Origin: Sclerodactyla briareus | Lineage: Eukaryota > Echinodermata > Holothuroidea > Dendrochirotida > Sclerodactylidae | Direction of reading: 5' to 3' | Assembly: GCA_026419785.1 (NCBI GenBank) | Contig: JAODTK010005818.1 | Coordinates: 124,001 to 188,000 of the forward strand | Length of the DNA: 64,000 nucleotides | Part shown: piece by piece, positions 56,005-64,000 of the stretch | Layout: every line of letters begins with the position of its first letter | Numbering within the stretch: the stretch's first letter is position 1 | Translations under genes and position numbers: made by a program | Notes under the pieces: model-generated | The model's database searches: none | Seen by the model: the letters and a program-made list of their open reading frames with translations, nothing else | Told to the model about the DNA's origin: nothing

Positions 56005-58398
56005 CAGGTTGGACATATCCTGATTAGGAGGTAAAAGTAGGTCTGTCAAGAATAACAGAATTTTACAAGCCGTAAATGTGATCGCTTGAACTGTTGAACT
56101 GTTGCACAACAATAAATTGCGTTAATGTACTCATCATCGGTAACCCACATACCACCAAGTTGAACCGATCCCACAGGCATGTTGGACTTTGCCCTGATTT
56201 ACAAGGTAAACGTGCCCAAACTACCAGAATTTTACAAGTTTTTCCACTTTTTGCCCAAAGTAGAAACCCCCTACTCCATACACCATAAATAGCGTAAATG
56301 TCTCATCATGGAAAGCCCACCCCCAAGTTTGAACTTTATGATCCCACCAGGCATGTTGATTTGCCTGATTACAAGGTAAACGTGCCCAAAATACCAGAAT
56401 TTGAACCCAATCCACAGTTTCCCACTTTTTGGCCCAATTGAAACCCCTACCCATACAAAACAAATAGCTTTCATTACTCAACCATAAGCCACCACACACA
56501 TCCCCCACACCACTTTTGAACTTGATCCCCCAGGCATGTTGGACTTCCCCTGATTACAAGTTGACGTGCCCAAAATAACCAGGGAATTTTACAGTTTCCC
56601 ACTTTTTGCCCAAAATTGACCCCCTACGCATTACAACAATAAATAGCTTGCATGTACTCATCATGGGAAGGCCACCCACCAAGTTTTTGAAACTTGGATC
56701 CCACCAGTCAGGTTTGGACTTTGCCTGATTTCAAGGTAAAATTGCCCAAAATACCAGAATTTTACAAGTTTCCACTTTTTGCCCAAAATTGACCCCCTAC
56801 CATACAACAATAAATAGCGTTCATGTACTCACCATGAGAAGCACACCCACCAAGTTTGAACTTGATCCCACCAGCATGTTGGACTTTGCCTGATTACAAG
56901 GTAAAAGTGCCCAAAATACCAGAATTTTACAAGTTTCCACTTTTTGGCCAAATTGACCCCCTACTCATACAACAATAAATAGCGTTCATGTCCTCATCAT
57001 GGGAAGCACACCCACCAAGTTTGAACTTGATCCCACCAGGCATGTTGACTTTGCCTGATTACAAGGTAAAAGTGCCCAAAATACCAGAATTTTACAAGTT
57101 TCCACTTTTTGCCCAAAATTGACCCCCTACTCATACAACAATAATAGCGTTCATGTCCTCATCATGGGAAGCACACCCACCAAGTTTGAACTTGATCCCA
57201 CCAGGCATGTTGACTTTGCCTGATTACAAGGTAAAAGTGCCCAAAATACCAGAATTTTACAAGTTTCCACTTTTTGCCCAAAATTGACCCCCTACTCATA
57301 CAACAATAATAGCGTTCATGTCCTCATCATGGGAAGCACACCCACCAAGTTTGAACTTGATCCCACCAGGCATGTTGGACTTTGCCTGATTACAAGGTAA
57401 AAGTGCCCAAAATACCAGAATTTTACAAGTTTTCACCTTTTTGCCCAAAGTTGACCCCCTACTCATACAACAATAAATAGCGTTCATGTCCTCATCATGG
57501 GAAGCACACCCACCAAGTTTGAACTTGATCCCACCAGGCATGTTGACTTTGCCTGATTACAAGGTAAAAGTGCCCAAAATACCAGAATTTTACAAGTTTC
57601 CACTTTTTGCCCAAAATTGACCCCCTACCATACAACAATAAATAGCGTTCATGTACTCACCATGAGAAGCACACCCACCAAGTTTGAACTTGATCCCACC
57701 AGGCATGTTGGACTTTGCCTGATTACAAGGTAAAAGTGCCCAAAATACCAGAATTTTACAAGTTTCCACTTTTTGGCCAAAATGACCCCCTACTCATACA
57801 ACAATAAATAGCGTTCATGTCCTCATCATGGGAAGCACACCCACCAAGTTTGAACTTGATCCCACCAGCATGTTGGACTTTGCCTGATTACAAGGTAAAA
57901 GTGCCCAAAATACCAGAATTTTACAAGTTTCCACTTTTTGCCCAAAGTTGACCCCCTACTCATACAACAATAAATAGCGTTCATGTCCTCATCATGGGAA
58001 GCACACCCACCAAGTTTGAACTTGATCCCACCAGGCATGTTGGACTTTGCCTGATTACAAGGTAAAAGTGCCCAAAATACCAGAATTTTACAAGTTTCCA
58101 CTTTTTGCCCAAAATTGACCCCCTACTCATACAACAATAAATAGCGTTCATGTCCTCATCATGGGAAGCACACCCACCAAGTTGTGAACTTGATCCCACC
58201 AGCATGTTGGACTTTGCCTGATTACAAGGTAAAAGTGCCCAAAATACCAGAATTTTACAAGTTTCCACTTTTTGCCCAAAATTGACCCCCTACTCATACA
58301 ACAATAAATAGCGTTCATGTCCTCATCATGGGAAGCACACCCACCAAATTTGAACTTGATCCCACCAGGCATGTTGGACTTAGCCTGATTACAAGGTA
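56005..58398. repeat. ~167-bp satellite array, ~14 units
   Basis: caaggtaaaagtgcccaaaa recurs at 57062, 57227, 57393, 57560, 57726, 57891, 58058 and 58225: spacing 165-167. Units left of about 56900 are more diverged and rich in single-base indels; those to the right are almost identical. The last unit stops at 58398, beside a CA microsatellite. Confidence 0.95.
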
Positions 58399-58404
58399 GG
58401 CGTT

Positions 58405-58407
<3 letters not shown>

Positions 58408-58448
<41 letters not shown>
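58408..58448. repeat. (CA)n microsatellite
   Basis: About 20 uninterrupted AC units. Confidence 0.95.
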
Positions 58449-58450
<2 letters not shown>

Positions 58451-58494
58451 GTGACTGCCTAGATTCCTTGGGATGGGTGGGGCTCCCTTCCAAG

Positions 58495-58613
58495 GAATCA
58501 AAAATGCTGAGACAACCAAATTTCCTTATAAAAATATATCAGCATTAACAAATTCGCCAGCACTGCGCCCTAGTGTACAGATAATCACCTCGAAGAGAAT
58601 TTACTGCTGTAAG
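58495..58613 (+). CDS. Possible exon, unknown
   Basis: The plus strand has the acceptor ggctcccttccaag before 58495 and the donor ctgtaag/gtacat after 58613. It is two bases plus 39 codons: IKNAETTKFPYKNISALTNS, then PALRPSVQIITSKRIYCCK. The frame also stays open beyond the donor to 58862. CG content is higher here than to the left. No family is recognised; moderate splice signals only. Confidence 0.33.
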
Positions 58614-58619
58614 GTACAT

Positions 58620-59690
58620 GTTTTTCACGTTCTATCGCTTAACTTCCGATTGAGAAATCAAAACGTTCACACTACAATCAAGACACTTTCCTGTGTCACA
58701 GAACCTTTATGCAGCACAGGCTGCATTTATATACATGTTAATGTGCGAGACCCTCCCTCCACAGGCCCGGGAAATATGATACTGTCCTGTGACGTAAAAA
58801 CCCAGGCATTTGCCAGTGGTCTGTCTACGGCTATAGTTCACATCATTCAATGGCCTATCTAGGGCTATGTTGACAGCCCCACAGGCAATCTACTACGCAT
58901 TTTCCAGGCCTGTCCTAGTCTAATCTTTAGACGATTGTGTCCTCTAATCGCCCTACGCGTAAACACCCTCTAGGGTTGCTTTACGTATGTACAGTGGGTA
59001 CCCCTCAGCAGCAATTGCTAACACTTTGGCAAATCAAGACAAAACTTTGCATCATATTGTGAAGCGGCCAATCGCATCATTTCTCAGCATCGTCAATGGT
59101 AACTGTATAAACACCCGCTGTACATATATGTGAGCCCCGTTGATTTTCGGATTCCTCAATTAAATTTTGCCTGTTACATCCCACCATTAGTTTTATGAAT
59201 AATGCACCTCTCATTGGTGCAGCTCGTAAACCCTAGTCCATACAACCCCATGTTGTCCAGCTGTCAAGTACGGGCGGTACGGAGACGCATTCCAGTTGGA
59301 AATTGCCATAATAAGGAGGCTAAATTTAAACGTGACTAGTCATCACCGGGGAGGTCGCGTGCGTCTCAATACTACCGTAAGAAAGCATCTCTCTAGTTAA
59401 AAAGACTCGATGTCGAGGTCAATCCATTGATCTGTAGGTGCAGTAGGTGTAGCTATAACCGTTTGATATCACATGAACATAAATGGTTGCTGGATCGCAA
59501 GATGAGTCATCACATCTTGAACAAGACTAGGCCTGTCCAAGGTTAAGGTTCAGGGGACCCAGGCAGAGACCAGGGCCTATCTAGTATATGGCTCATGCAA
59601 CAAGCGAATCTACCAATGGCCTATCCGGGGGCAAAACCACTGGAGGGCAATGGGTCATGGGATTGAGGGCCTTAATATTTCTTTTCTCCA
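58620..59690. other. CG-richer gene-free stretch, possible promoter
   Basis: By eye it has more CG than neighbouring DNA and contains ggccaatcgc (CCAAT-type, 59067-59076). No start site can be placed. It precedes the plus-strand exon candidate at 59699. Confidence 0.25.
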
Positions 59691-59698
59691 CACAATAG

Positions 59699-59781
59699 TC
59701 TCGCTGTACTGCACTCTCGCTTGGAACCTTCCCAAACAATTGGTTGATCCACTCACTACCAACTCTGATGGATCCCTACAG
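59699..59781 (+). CDS. Internal exon candidate, unknown
   Basis: The plus strand has a very good acceptor (atttcttttctccacacaatag) and a reasonable donor (ctacag/gtacct). Two of three frames are open: SLYCTLAWNLPKQLVDPLTT NSDGSLQ, or SRCTALSLGTFPNNWLIHSL PTLMDPY. I cannot decide between them. It lies about 220 bp from a minus-strand exon (59999-60077), so if both are real the genes overlap on opposite strands. Confidence 0.4.
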
Positions 59782-59998
59782 GTACCTACAGGCTACAAGT
59801 ACCTTTCTGATGATCTAATAGTGTCTTTCCACATAGTCATATTCATCTTAAACCCACCGTTAAAGTATAATGCCTAATTAACAGCCTAAGCTGATAAGCA
59901 CATCGAATTTCTCAGCTTCCGTAACCACAACCTTGGAGTGTAAAGGTTGCTGATCAAGTCCAGGCTACCAGGAAAGAACGCGAAGCTGAAGTGCTTAC

Positions 59999-60077
59999 CT
60001 GACAAAAATTGGCCATACTGGCTTCCCACTCCTTCCTCTTGCCTCAAGTTGCTCCAGACTCTTTTTATAGACATCAT
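59999..60077 (-). CDS. Internal coding exon, unknown protein
   Basis: The minus strand has an excellent acceptor (caattttatcctctttcag) before 60077 and a consensus donor (tttgtcag/gtaagcac) after 59999. The best frame: two bases, DVYKKSLEQLEARGRSGKPV, WPIFV, two bases. A second frame beginning ATGATGTC is also open (MSIKRVWSNLRQEEGVGSQY). This is the best-bordered exon in the window. The basic, helix-then-loop look gives no family. Regulation cannot be seen. Confidence 0.6.
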
Positions 60078-60226
60078 CTGAAAGAGGATAAAATTGCGGA
60101 AATGATACACGACATGAAACACATGTCTGAATCCGAGGAGGCAGAGGAAAGTTTAAACATATAATTCTGTCACAGAAAAAGTCATCACAGGAGATTCATC
60201 ACCAGTCCAAAAACTTCCAGTTACAT

Positions 60227-60708
60227 AAAGGCTAATGGGCACGTGAACAGATTGCGGTGAATTAGCACAGGTGAACCCAAAATTCGAAAATTCTAGAAGT
60301 TGCCTCATTGAGATATTAAAATTTACTTTCGAGAAAATTTGAGGAATCTATGACGTCACATGGGGGAACGATGCATGGCTTGCCAAAGACCTACACAGTA
60401 ATGGTTTGCATTTTTCCACCATGATAACAGAAAGACGAAAAAAAGTATCCACATAGAAATGAGTGTCATTATTCTCTAATAATTCGTGAACAATTACGTA
60501 GGTTGTTATTGGATCTCCTCACAGTTGTCTCGTACAAGATTTTCGGAGTACGTGTTTCACATTGACTTTGTATTATAGGGATCTTGCAGTTACCTTCGTG
60601 ATGTCACAAGGCAAATTTTGCAATAACTGATTTTGGCATTATCATAAACTTTAATCGGCTGAATTTGGGGTGCGAGTCCAGCTGATCTGTCAGTGATATG
60701 AGTTGATC
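60227..60708 (+). mobile_element. TTAA-type MITE, copy 3 (decayed)
   Basis: Aligns with 39942-40480: 'gataacagaaagacgaaa', 'gtttcacattgactttgta' and 'gtgatgtcacaaggcaaatt'. Terminal repeats are eroded (ctaatgggcacgtgaacag). Confidence 0.75.
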
Positions 60709-60709
60709 A

Positions 60710-61300
60710 GATTAAATTAGAGTTATATTTCACTCACACTTCAATTTCTAACTTCTTTGTCCCAAGCTCCTTGCAAATAATAAGCTTAGTACTCTGACCT
60801 TTTACTACTAACATGTTCAGTATACAAACCGTGCTATGACTACCCACTTCTGGCATATTCTCCTAGCGAAATGGTCACCCCTCCATTCCATACTTGCTAA
60901 CCGAACAGAGCGTTGCCAATGTACATGAGGGGCACTCTGAAAGTCTGTCATAATATGACCAGGCCTAAAGACTAGAGAAAGTTTGCCTTGTCTTGGCCTG
61001 GACTATGCAAACACCAACTTGTGGTTATCCCTGCAAGGGGAGGGGCAACAGGCACAAGCTTAACAAAGGTTGGTGTTATTATGAAGAGATACACCATTTA
61101 CCAGAGCTACCCCCACCCCTGCATATTGGATTTCCTGCATAGTGGAACTATATGGGAGCATTCCAACCAGGAATTGTTCTTGGCCAGGAAGATCACCTGA
61201 AGACATGGGTATTAACATCCACACGTCTATACATGTATCTAATACTGCTGATGCTGATCGTGAGTGATTAGTCTGTGACTCCACAGAATGAACAATATGT
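60710..61300. other. No convincing gene
   Basis: A plus frame at 60988-61200 is open, without splice borders or domain. Confidence 0.35.
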
Positions 61301-61304
61301 TGTC

Positions 61305-61690
61305 AGGAGGCCAATTAGCTAAGTCGGTAGAGCACCAGACTGCAAAAACTACTGATCGTGAGTTCGGAGCCCATTGGAAGCCGGAGGATTTTTCCGCAGT
61401 GCTGTTGGACAAGCATGTCTCAGGAATGTCCCAGGCCACCCCACAGTCAAAGTGGGTACCTTGTGAGGTGACTTGAGAAGAGAGCGAGTGCTGTATGTGG
61501 CAGCCCCTATTGAGAAGTCCCCCTGGGGACACGATGAAGTGCGTACTGGAATGGTGCATTGAACAGAACACGCACGAGCGTTGCATGCTAGTAGCACGGG
61601 TCTGACAAGTCAATAATGATCAGAGGTAATATCTGGAAAGCGCTTGAGCATGTCTTCGATGTGAAAAAAAGCGCTATATTAGAAAGAGAT
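61305..61690 (+). mobile_element. tRNA-derived SINE, copy 2
   Basis: Head: ccaattagctaagtcggtag (A-box region), gatcgtgagttcggagccc (B-box region). Body: gtgggtaccttgtgaggtga, agtccccctggggacacgat. Tail: ggaaagcgcttgagcatgtc ... aaaagcgctatattagaa. Better preserved than 48679-49036. Confidence 0.9.
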
Positions 61691-61850
61691 CTTAGTAGAA
61701 TATGGAAGAGCGGGCGTGAGCATTGCGTAATTCCCTCTCGTAAAAGTGGCAGGCAAGATGTTGCAGAATCATTGTGATTGCCAGTTACGGCCAGTGTTTC
61801 GCAAGCAAAATCACGGAGCTTCACAATGAGCCATTCAATTTTTGTTACAG

Positions 61851-62008
61851 GTTGTATAGATCCAGAACCGAGGGAGCTATACAAAACAGGGACAAAACCA
61901 GTGATTCATAAGCAAGTCTTTGTTTTGGTATCAGCATTAAGATGTCTTACAGATCAGAGTGAGGACCTTGTGAGCTTACTAACTGTATTATTATTCAATA
62001 TCAGTTGA
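61851..62008 (+). CDS. Terminal or late coding exon, unknown
   Basis: The plus strand has a strong acceptor (ccattcaatttttgttacag) before 61851. The exon is two bases, then CIDPEPRELYKTGTKPVIHK, QVFVLVSALRCLTDQSEDLV, SLLTVLLFNIS and TGA at 62008. A donor-like site (gatcaga/gtgagg) within the exon might end it near 61963 instead. The Leu/Val-rich second half looks like a helix of a folded or repeat protein. The reverse strand has stops in all frames checked. No family is recognised. Confidence 0.5.
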
Positions 62009-62106
62009 CCATTAGAGCTTTGATGTGATTATATATTTACTCCAAAATTGGGAAGCTTTCACCAGTTTGAATATGTCAATCATAGTGGAATGGGACAGCT
62101 CGCCTC

Positions 62107-62322
62107 TTATTGGTTAACAAGGGATTGAACCAGTGTCCGCCTGGTGCTACGATCAGTGGTTTCTTCCATCAGTCCATCAGAAAACAATTGAAAGGCATTC
62201 CATGTGATGCTTTCAGATTTGACATCTGCTGTGAATAATGGTCCCTGGCAGTGAGGACACTTAGGGTATTCGTCAATTTTTCTAAGATTACAAATAGCAA
62301 AATACAAAGGAAATGCACTCAA
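62107..62322 (-). CDS. Repeat F copy 2, possible coding remnant
   Basis: The minus frame (to 62107) includes DEYPKCPHCQGPLFTADVKS, then ESITWNAFQLFSDGLMEETT, DRSTRRTL. CPHC could be half of a zinc-binding site. The right part of this frame is not in the other copy; the left ~130 bp matches 25423-25565. It may be a transposon-derived frame or a duplicated exon. No splice borders were found. Confidence 0.35.
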   Translation of the reverse strand: MSAFPLYFAICNLRKIDEYPKCPHCQGPLFTADVKSESITWNAFQLFSDGLMEETTDRSTRRTLVQSLVNQ

Positions 62323-62379
62323 ATGTTCAAGTAGGGTGTGTACAAGATATTAGAGATCGATCGAACTTGTTTCAAAATG

Positions 62380-62750
62380 ATGAATTCAAGGTGGATTTCA
62401 AGATTACCCAGGCCGTCCCCGTCGCTGACATCCGATCCTAGAACCCTGGCTAGAAAGCGACATACTAATGCCGTACGTAACTAATGTATGCATCCATATG
62501 CAATTTCATACAACAGCGCTATGAAACTGAAACAATAATATTCTACGATGAAGGTCACTGTCAAAAGCGGATCTGAATCCCTCCATTTCGGTTTTCGGCC
62601 ATTTTGTGTAGTACTCCACTCGTAAACGGCCCATTTCGCTGGATAATAATTCTACCCTGTTAATTCCGCGAAACTGTTCAATTATCGTGTTGCTAAGGTA
62701 ACGTTCGATCGAAACAGTGTCAGCTTTTTTACCCAGTGTCCCCGGGACTA
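62380..62750. other. CG-richer patch, promoter-like
   Basis: It contains ttcggccattttgtg (62591-62605, YY1-like GGCCATTTTG) and the X-box-like site listed next. CG is denser than in surrounding DNA by eye. No transcription start can be placed. Confidence 0.3.
62689..62702. promoter_or_regulatory. Candidate RFX X-box
   Basis: GTTGCTAAGGTAAC is a near-palindrome matching the RFX-factor X-box pattern (GTTGCC-type half sites with two-base spacing). RFX sites often control cilia genes. A single match can occur by chance. Confidence 0.35.
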
Positions 62751-62823
62751 CCCCCCGGTTATACTATAATGGTTTAGGATCATGTGTCCTATTGACAACA
62801 GCCAATGACCCCCAGTCTGGTAC

Positions 62824-62927
62824 CCTGCCAGGACCCCTGATGACTTCACAACCATTTTTTTTGTTGTAAACACATTGGGCATGGAACCATCCTTCCAAGT
62901 GACATTTAGCCATGTGAGAATTTGTAC
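62824..62927 (-). CDS. Internal coding exon, unknown protein
   Basis: The minus strand has the acceptor cccataccagcatttcag before 62927. The phase-0 frame reads VQILTWLNVTWKDGSMPNVF, TTKKMVVKSSGVLAG and continues open to 62748. The donor (ggcagg/gtacca) is uncertain. LTWLNVTWKDGS suggests a beta-strand pair with a Trp-rich turn. I recognise no family. In transcription order it would precede 59999-60077. Confidence 0.48.
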
Positions 62928-62929
62928 CT

Positions 62930-63470
62930 GAAATGCTGGTATGGGTTTGAAGCTTTTAATTAGCAGTTGTTTTTGTGGAACTTTGTTTGAAAGGTCCAAG
63001 GAATCGCTTAAACTCCGTCTGAGTCTTGCAGTCCAGGATCTTAGTTAGATCACTGAAAGTTATAGCCAGTTGTGCAGCCACAGGAGTGCTGCTAATTTCT
63101 AGATCCATATTGAACACTTTGTTGTGAGCTGATGGTTATACATAGAGTTATTTCATGGTGTAGTGATGAACCATATGCTACAATAAATTTTTGAGAGGAT
63201 AGCTGTTAAGAATGTGAATTGAAGATGAGCACATGTGAGAGCCTAAGAGAGTCTACTATAGCTTTGTTCGCTTGAGAAAGATCATTTAAAAGCCTCTTCA
63301 CACCATATTCAGAGATTTCAAGTCTGAAAGGGAAAGTCCCACAGGGTAATGAGGAAGGCATATAGTTTTAGTTTAGTGAATAAGGTCAGGAAGGAACAAA
63401 ATCTCATAAAGGACCCCGGAGCAACCAACAACCCAGGAAAGAAAATGAACCAAACTAAAAAAATTCTGCC
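62930..63470 (-). other. No gene; probable LINE 3' flank on right
   Basis: Nothing coding. The part next to 63478 probably includes the 3' untranslated tail of the LINE relic. Confidence 0.4.
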
Positions 63471-63477
63471 CGTGGTT

Positions 63478-64000
63478 CTAAAATAAATCAAGACTGTTCT
63501 TGAACGCATTCAAGACTCTTAGAGAGAACAAATCATTTTCAGGAAGAAAATTCCAATCATTGCACAATCTCTGCCGAGAAGAAATATTTACGAATGTCCA
63601 ATCTGCAGCGCTGCACGAAGCTGAGACAGTGGCCTATATTTGCAGTAACATTGGAAAATTCAAAGAAGTAGTGGAAGGACAGTCCATCGAGTCCATGGGA
63701 CAGTTTGAAAACCTGATCAAGTCACCACAAATTCGCCTCAGCGCAATGGTCGTTAGACCGAGGACGCCTGATCTTTCCTCGTAGGATAAATTGTTCAGAC
63801 AGTCAACTTCATTCTAGTTGCCCTACGCTGAACGTTTTACAGATAACACTGCTGACTATTGCAAAGTAAGGGATTCCAACTTGGACAGAATATTTCCAGG
63901 TGCGATTCACCAGTTGCTTTAAAACAGCCTGCAGAACAAGATCATGTATCAAGAAACTGACAGTGAGCTAATCAAGCCAAGAATCCAAGTACCTTTATAG
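63478..64000 (-). pseudogene. LINE ORF2 C-terminal relic (CR1/jockey-like)
   Basis: The minus strand, with several frameshifts, shows the conserved order seen after the reverse-transcriptase domain of CR1/jockey-type LINEs: a VQVG-PYFA block near 63890; LNNLSYEERSGVLGLTTIAL then RRICGDLI (63815-63725); FHYFFEFSNVT (about 63686-63654); RLDIRKYFFS; and WNFLPENDLFSLRVLNAFKN then SLDLF and TAG at 63478. Frame changes between blocks show it is dead. The catalytic part would lie beyond the right edge. Some shifts could be sequencing errors. Confidence 0.85.

Noticed and set aside
56221-58372. A series of similar 60-95-residue minus-strand frames
   Set aside because: They are translations of the 167-bp array; 167 is not a multiple of three, so the frame shifts from unit to unit.
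56005-58398. CRISPR-like array
   Set aside because: The whole 167-bp unit is repeated; there are no short repeats separated by unique spacers, and the context is eukaryotic.
58473-58862. 129-residue frame as a single-exon gene
   Set aside because: No domain, and a good donor-like site inside it; only the 58495-58613 part is kept as a weak exon candidate.

Overview
This window looks like nuclear DNA from a marine invertebrate animal. The signs are tRNA-derived SINEs with LINE-2-like tails, hAT-like and TTAA-type transposons, a CR1/jockey-type LINE relic, satellite arrays, long G/C homopolymers, microsatellites, and short candidate exons with GT/AG borders. There are no bacterial operons, ribosome binding sites or long open frames. 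The species cannot be named from the sequence; a deuterostome or lophotrochozoan would fit. Most of the DNA is repeats or featureless intergenic and intronic sequence.

Left part (1-20.3 kb): relatively rich in CG dinucleotides by eye. It holds hAT-like ends with G/C runs, two copies of a repeat carrying a palindrome, tRNA-like SINE heads, and two good minus-strand exons (7202-7489 and the terminal 3959-4224) that may belong to one gene of unknown function. A weaker gene-like cluster lies at 17.15-17.88 kb on the minus strand. A satellite of about 600 bp per unit occupies 14.08-16.35 kb.

Middle part (20.3-48 kb): poor in CG by eye. It is filled with dispersed repeats, including a second array of the same 600-bp satellite in inverted orientation (26.3-29.2 kb), a 1.64-kb hAT-like element with a repeat nested inside it, and two copies of a TTAA-flanked MITE. 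Isolated exon candidates include an SH3-domain piece (minus, 25.2 kb), 34019-34220 (plus) and 38397-38548 (minus).

Right part (48-64 kb): several local duplications (488 bp x2, 138/193-bp units, 116 bp x2, 69 bp x3), a 167-bp-unit satellite array (56.0-58.4 kb), exon candidates on both strands, two full SINE copies, and a frameshifted LINE reverse-transcriptase tail running off the right edge.

The exon calls rest on splice-site quality plus open, protein-like translation. Only the SH3 piece and the LINE relic have a family I recognise. The minus-strand exons at 62.9, 60.0, 54.6, 52.8, 49.7, 38.5 and 25.3 kb could belong to one long gene, but exon phases do not prove it. No complete gene, no RNA gene and no clearly new functional system can be supported. 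The most unusual signals are the inverted satellite pair, the duplicated exon-like segment at 49.7-50.7 kb, and the array that copies a splice acceptor next to a 36-nt micro-exon.
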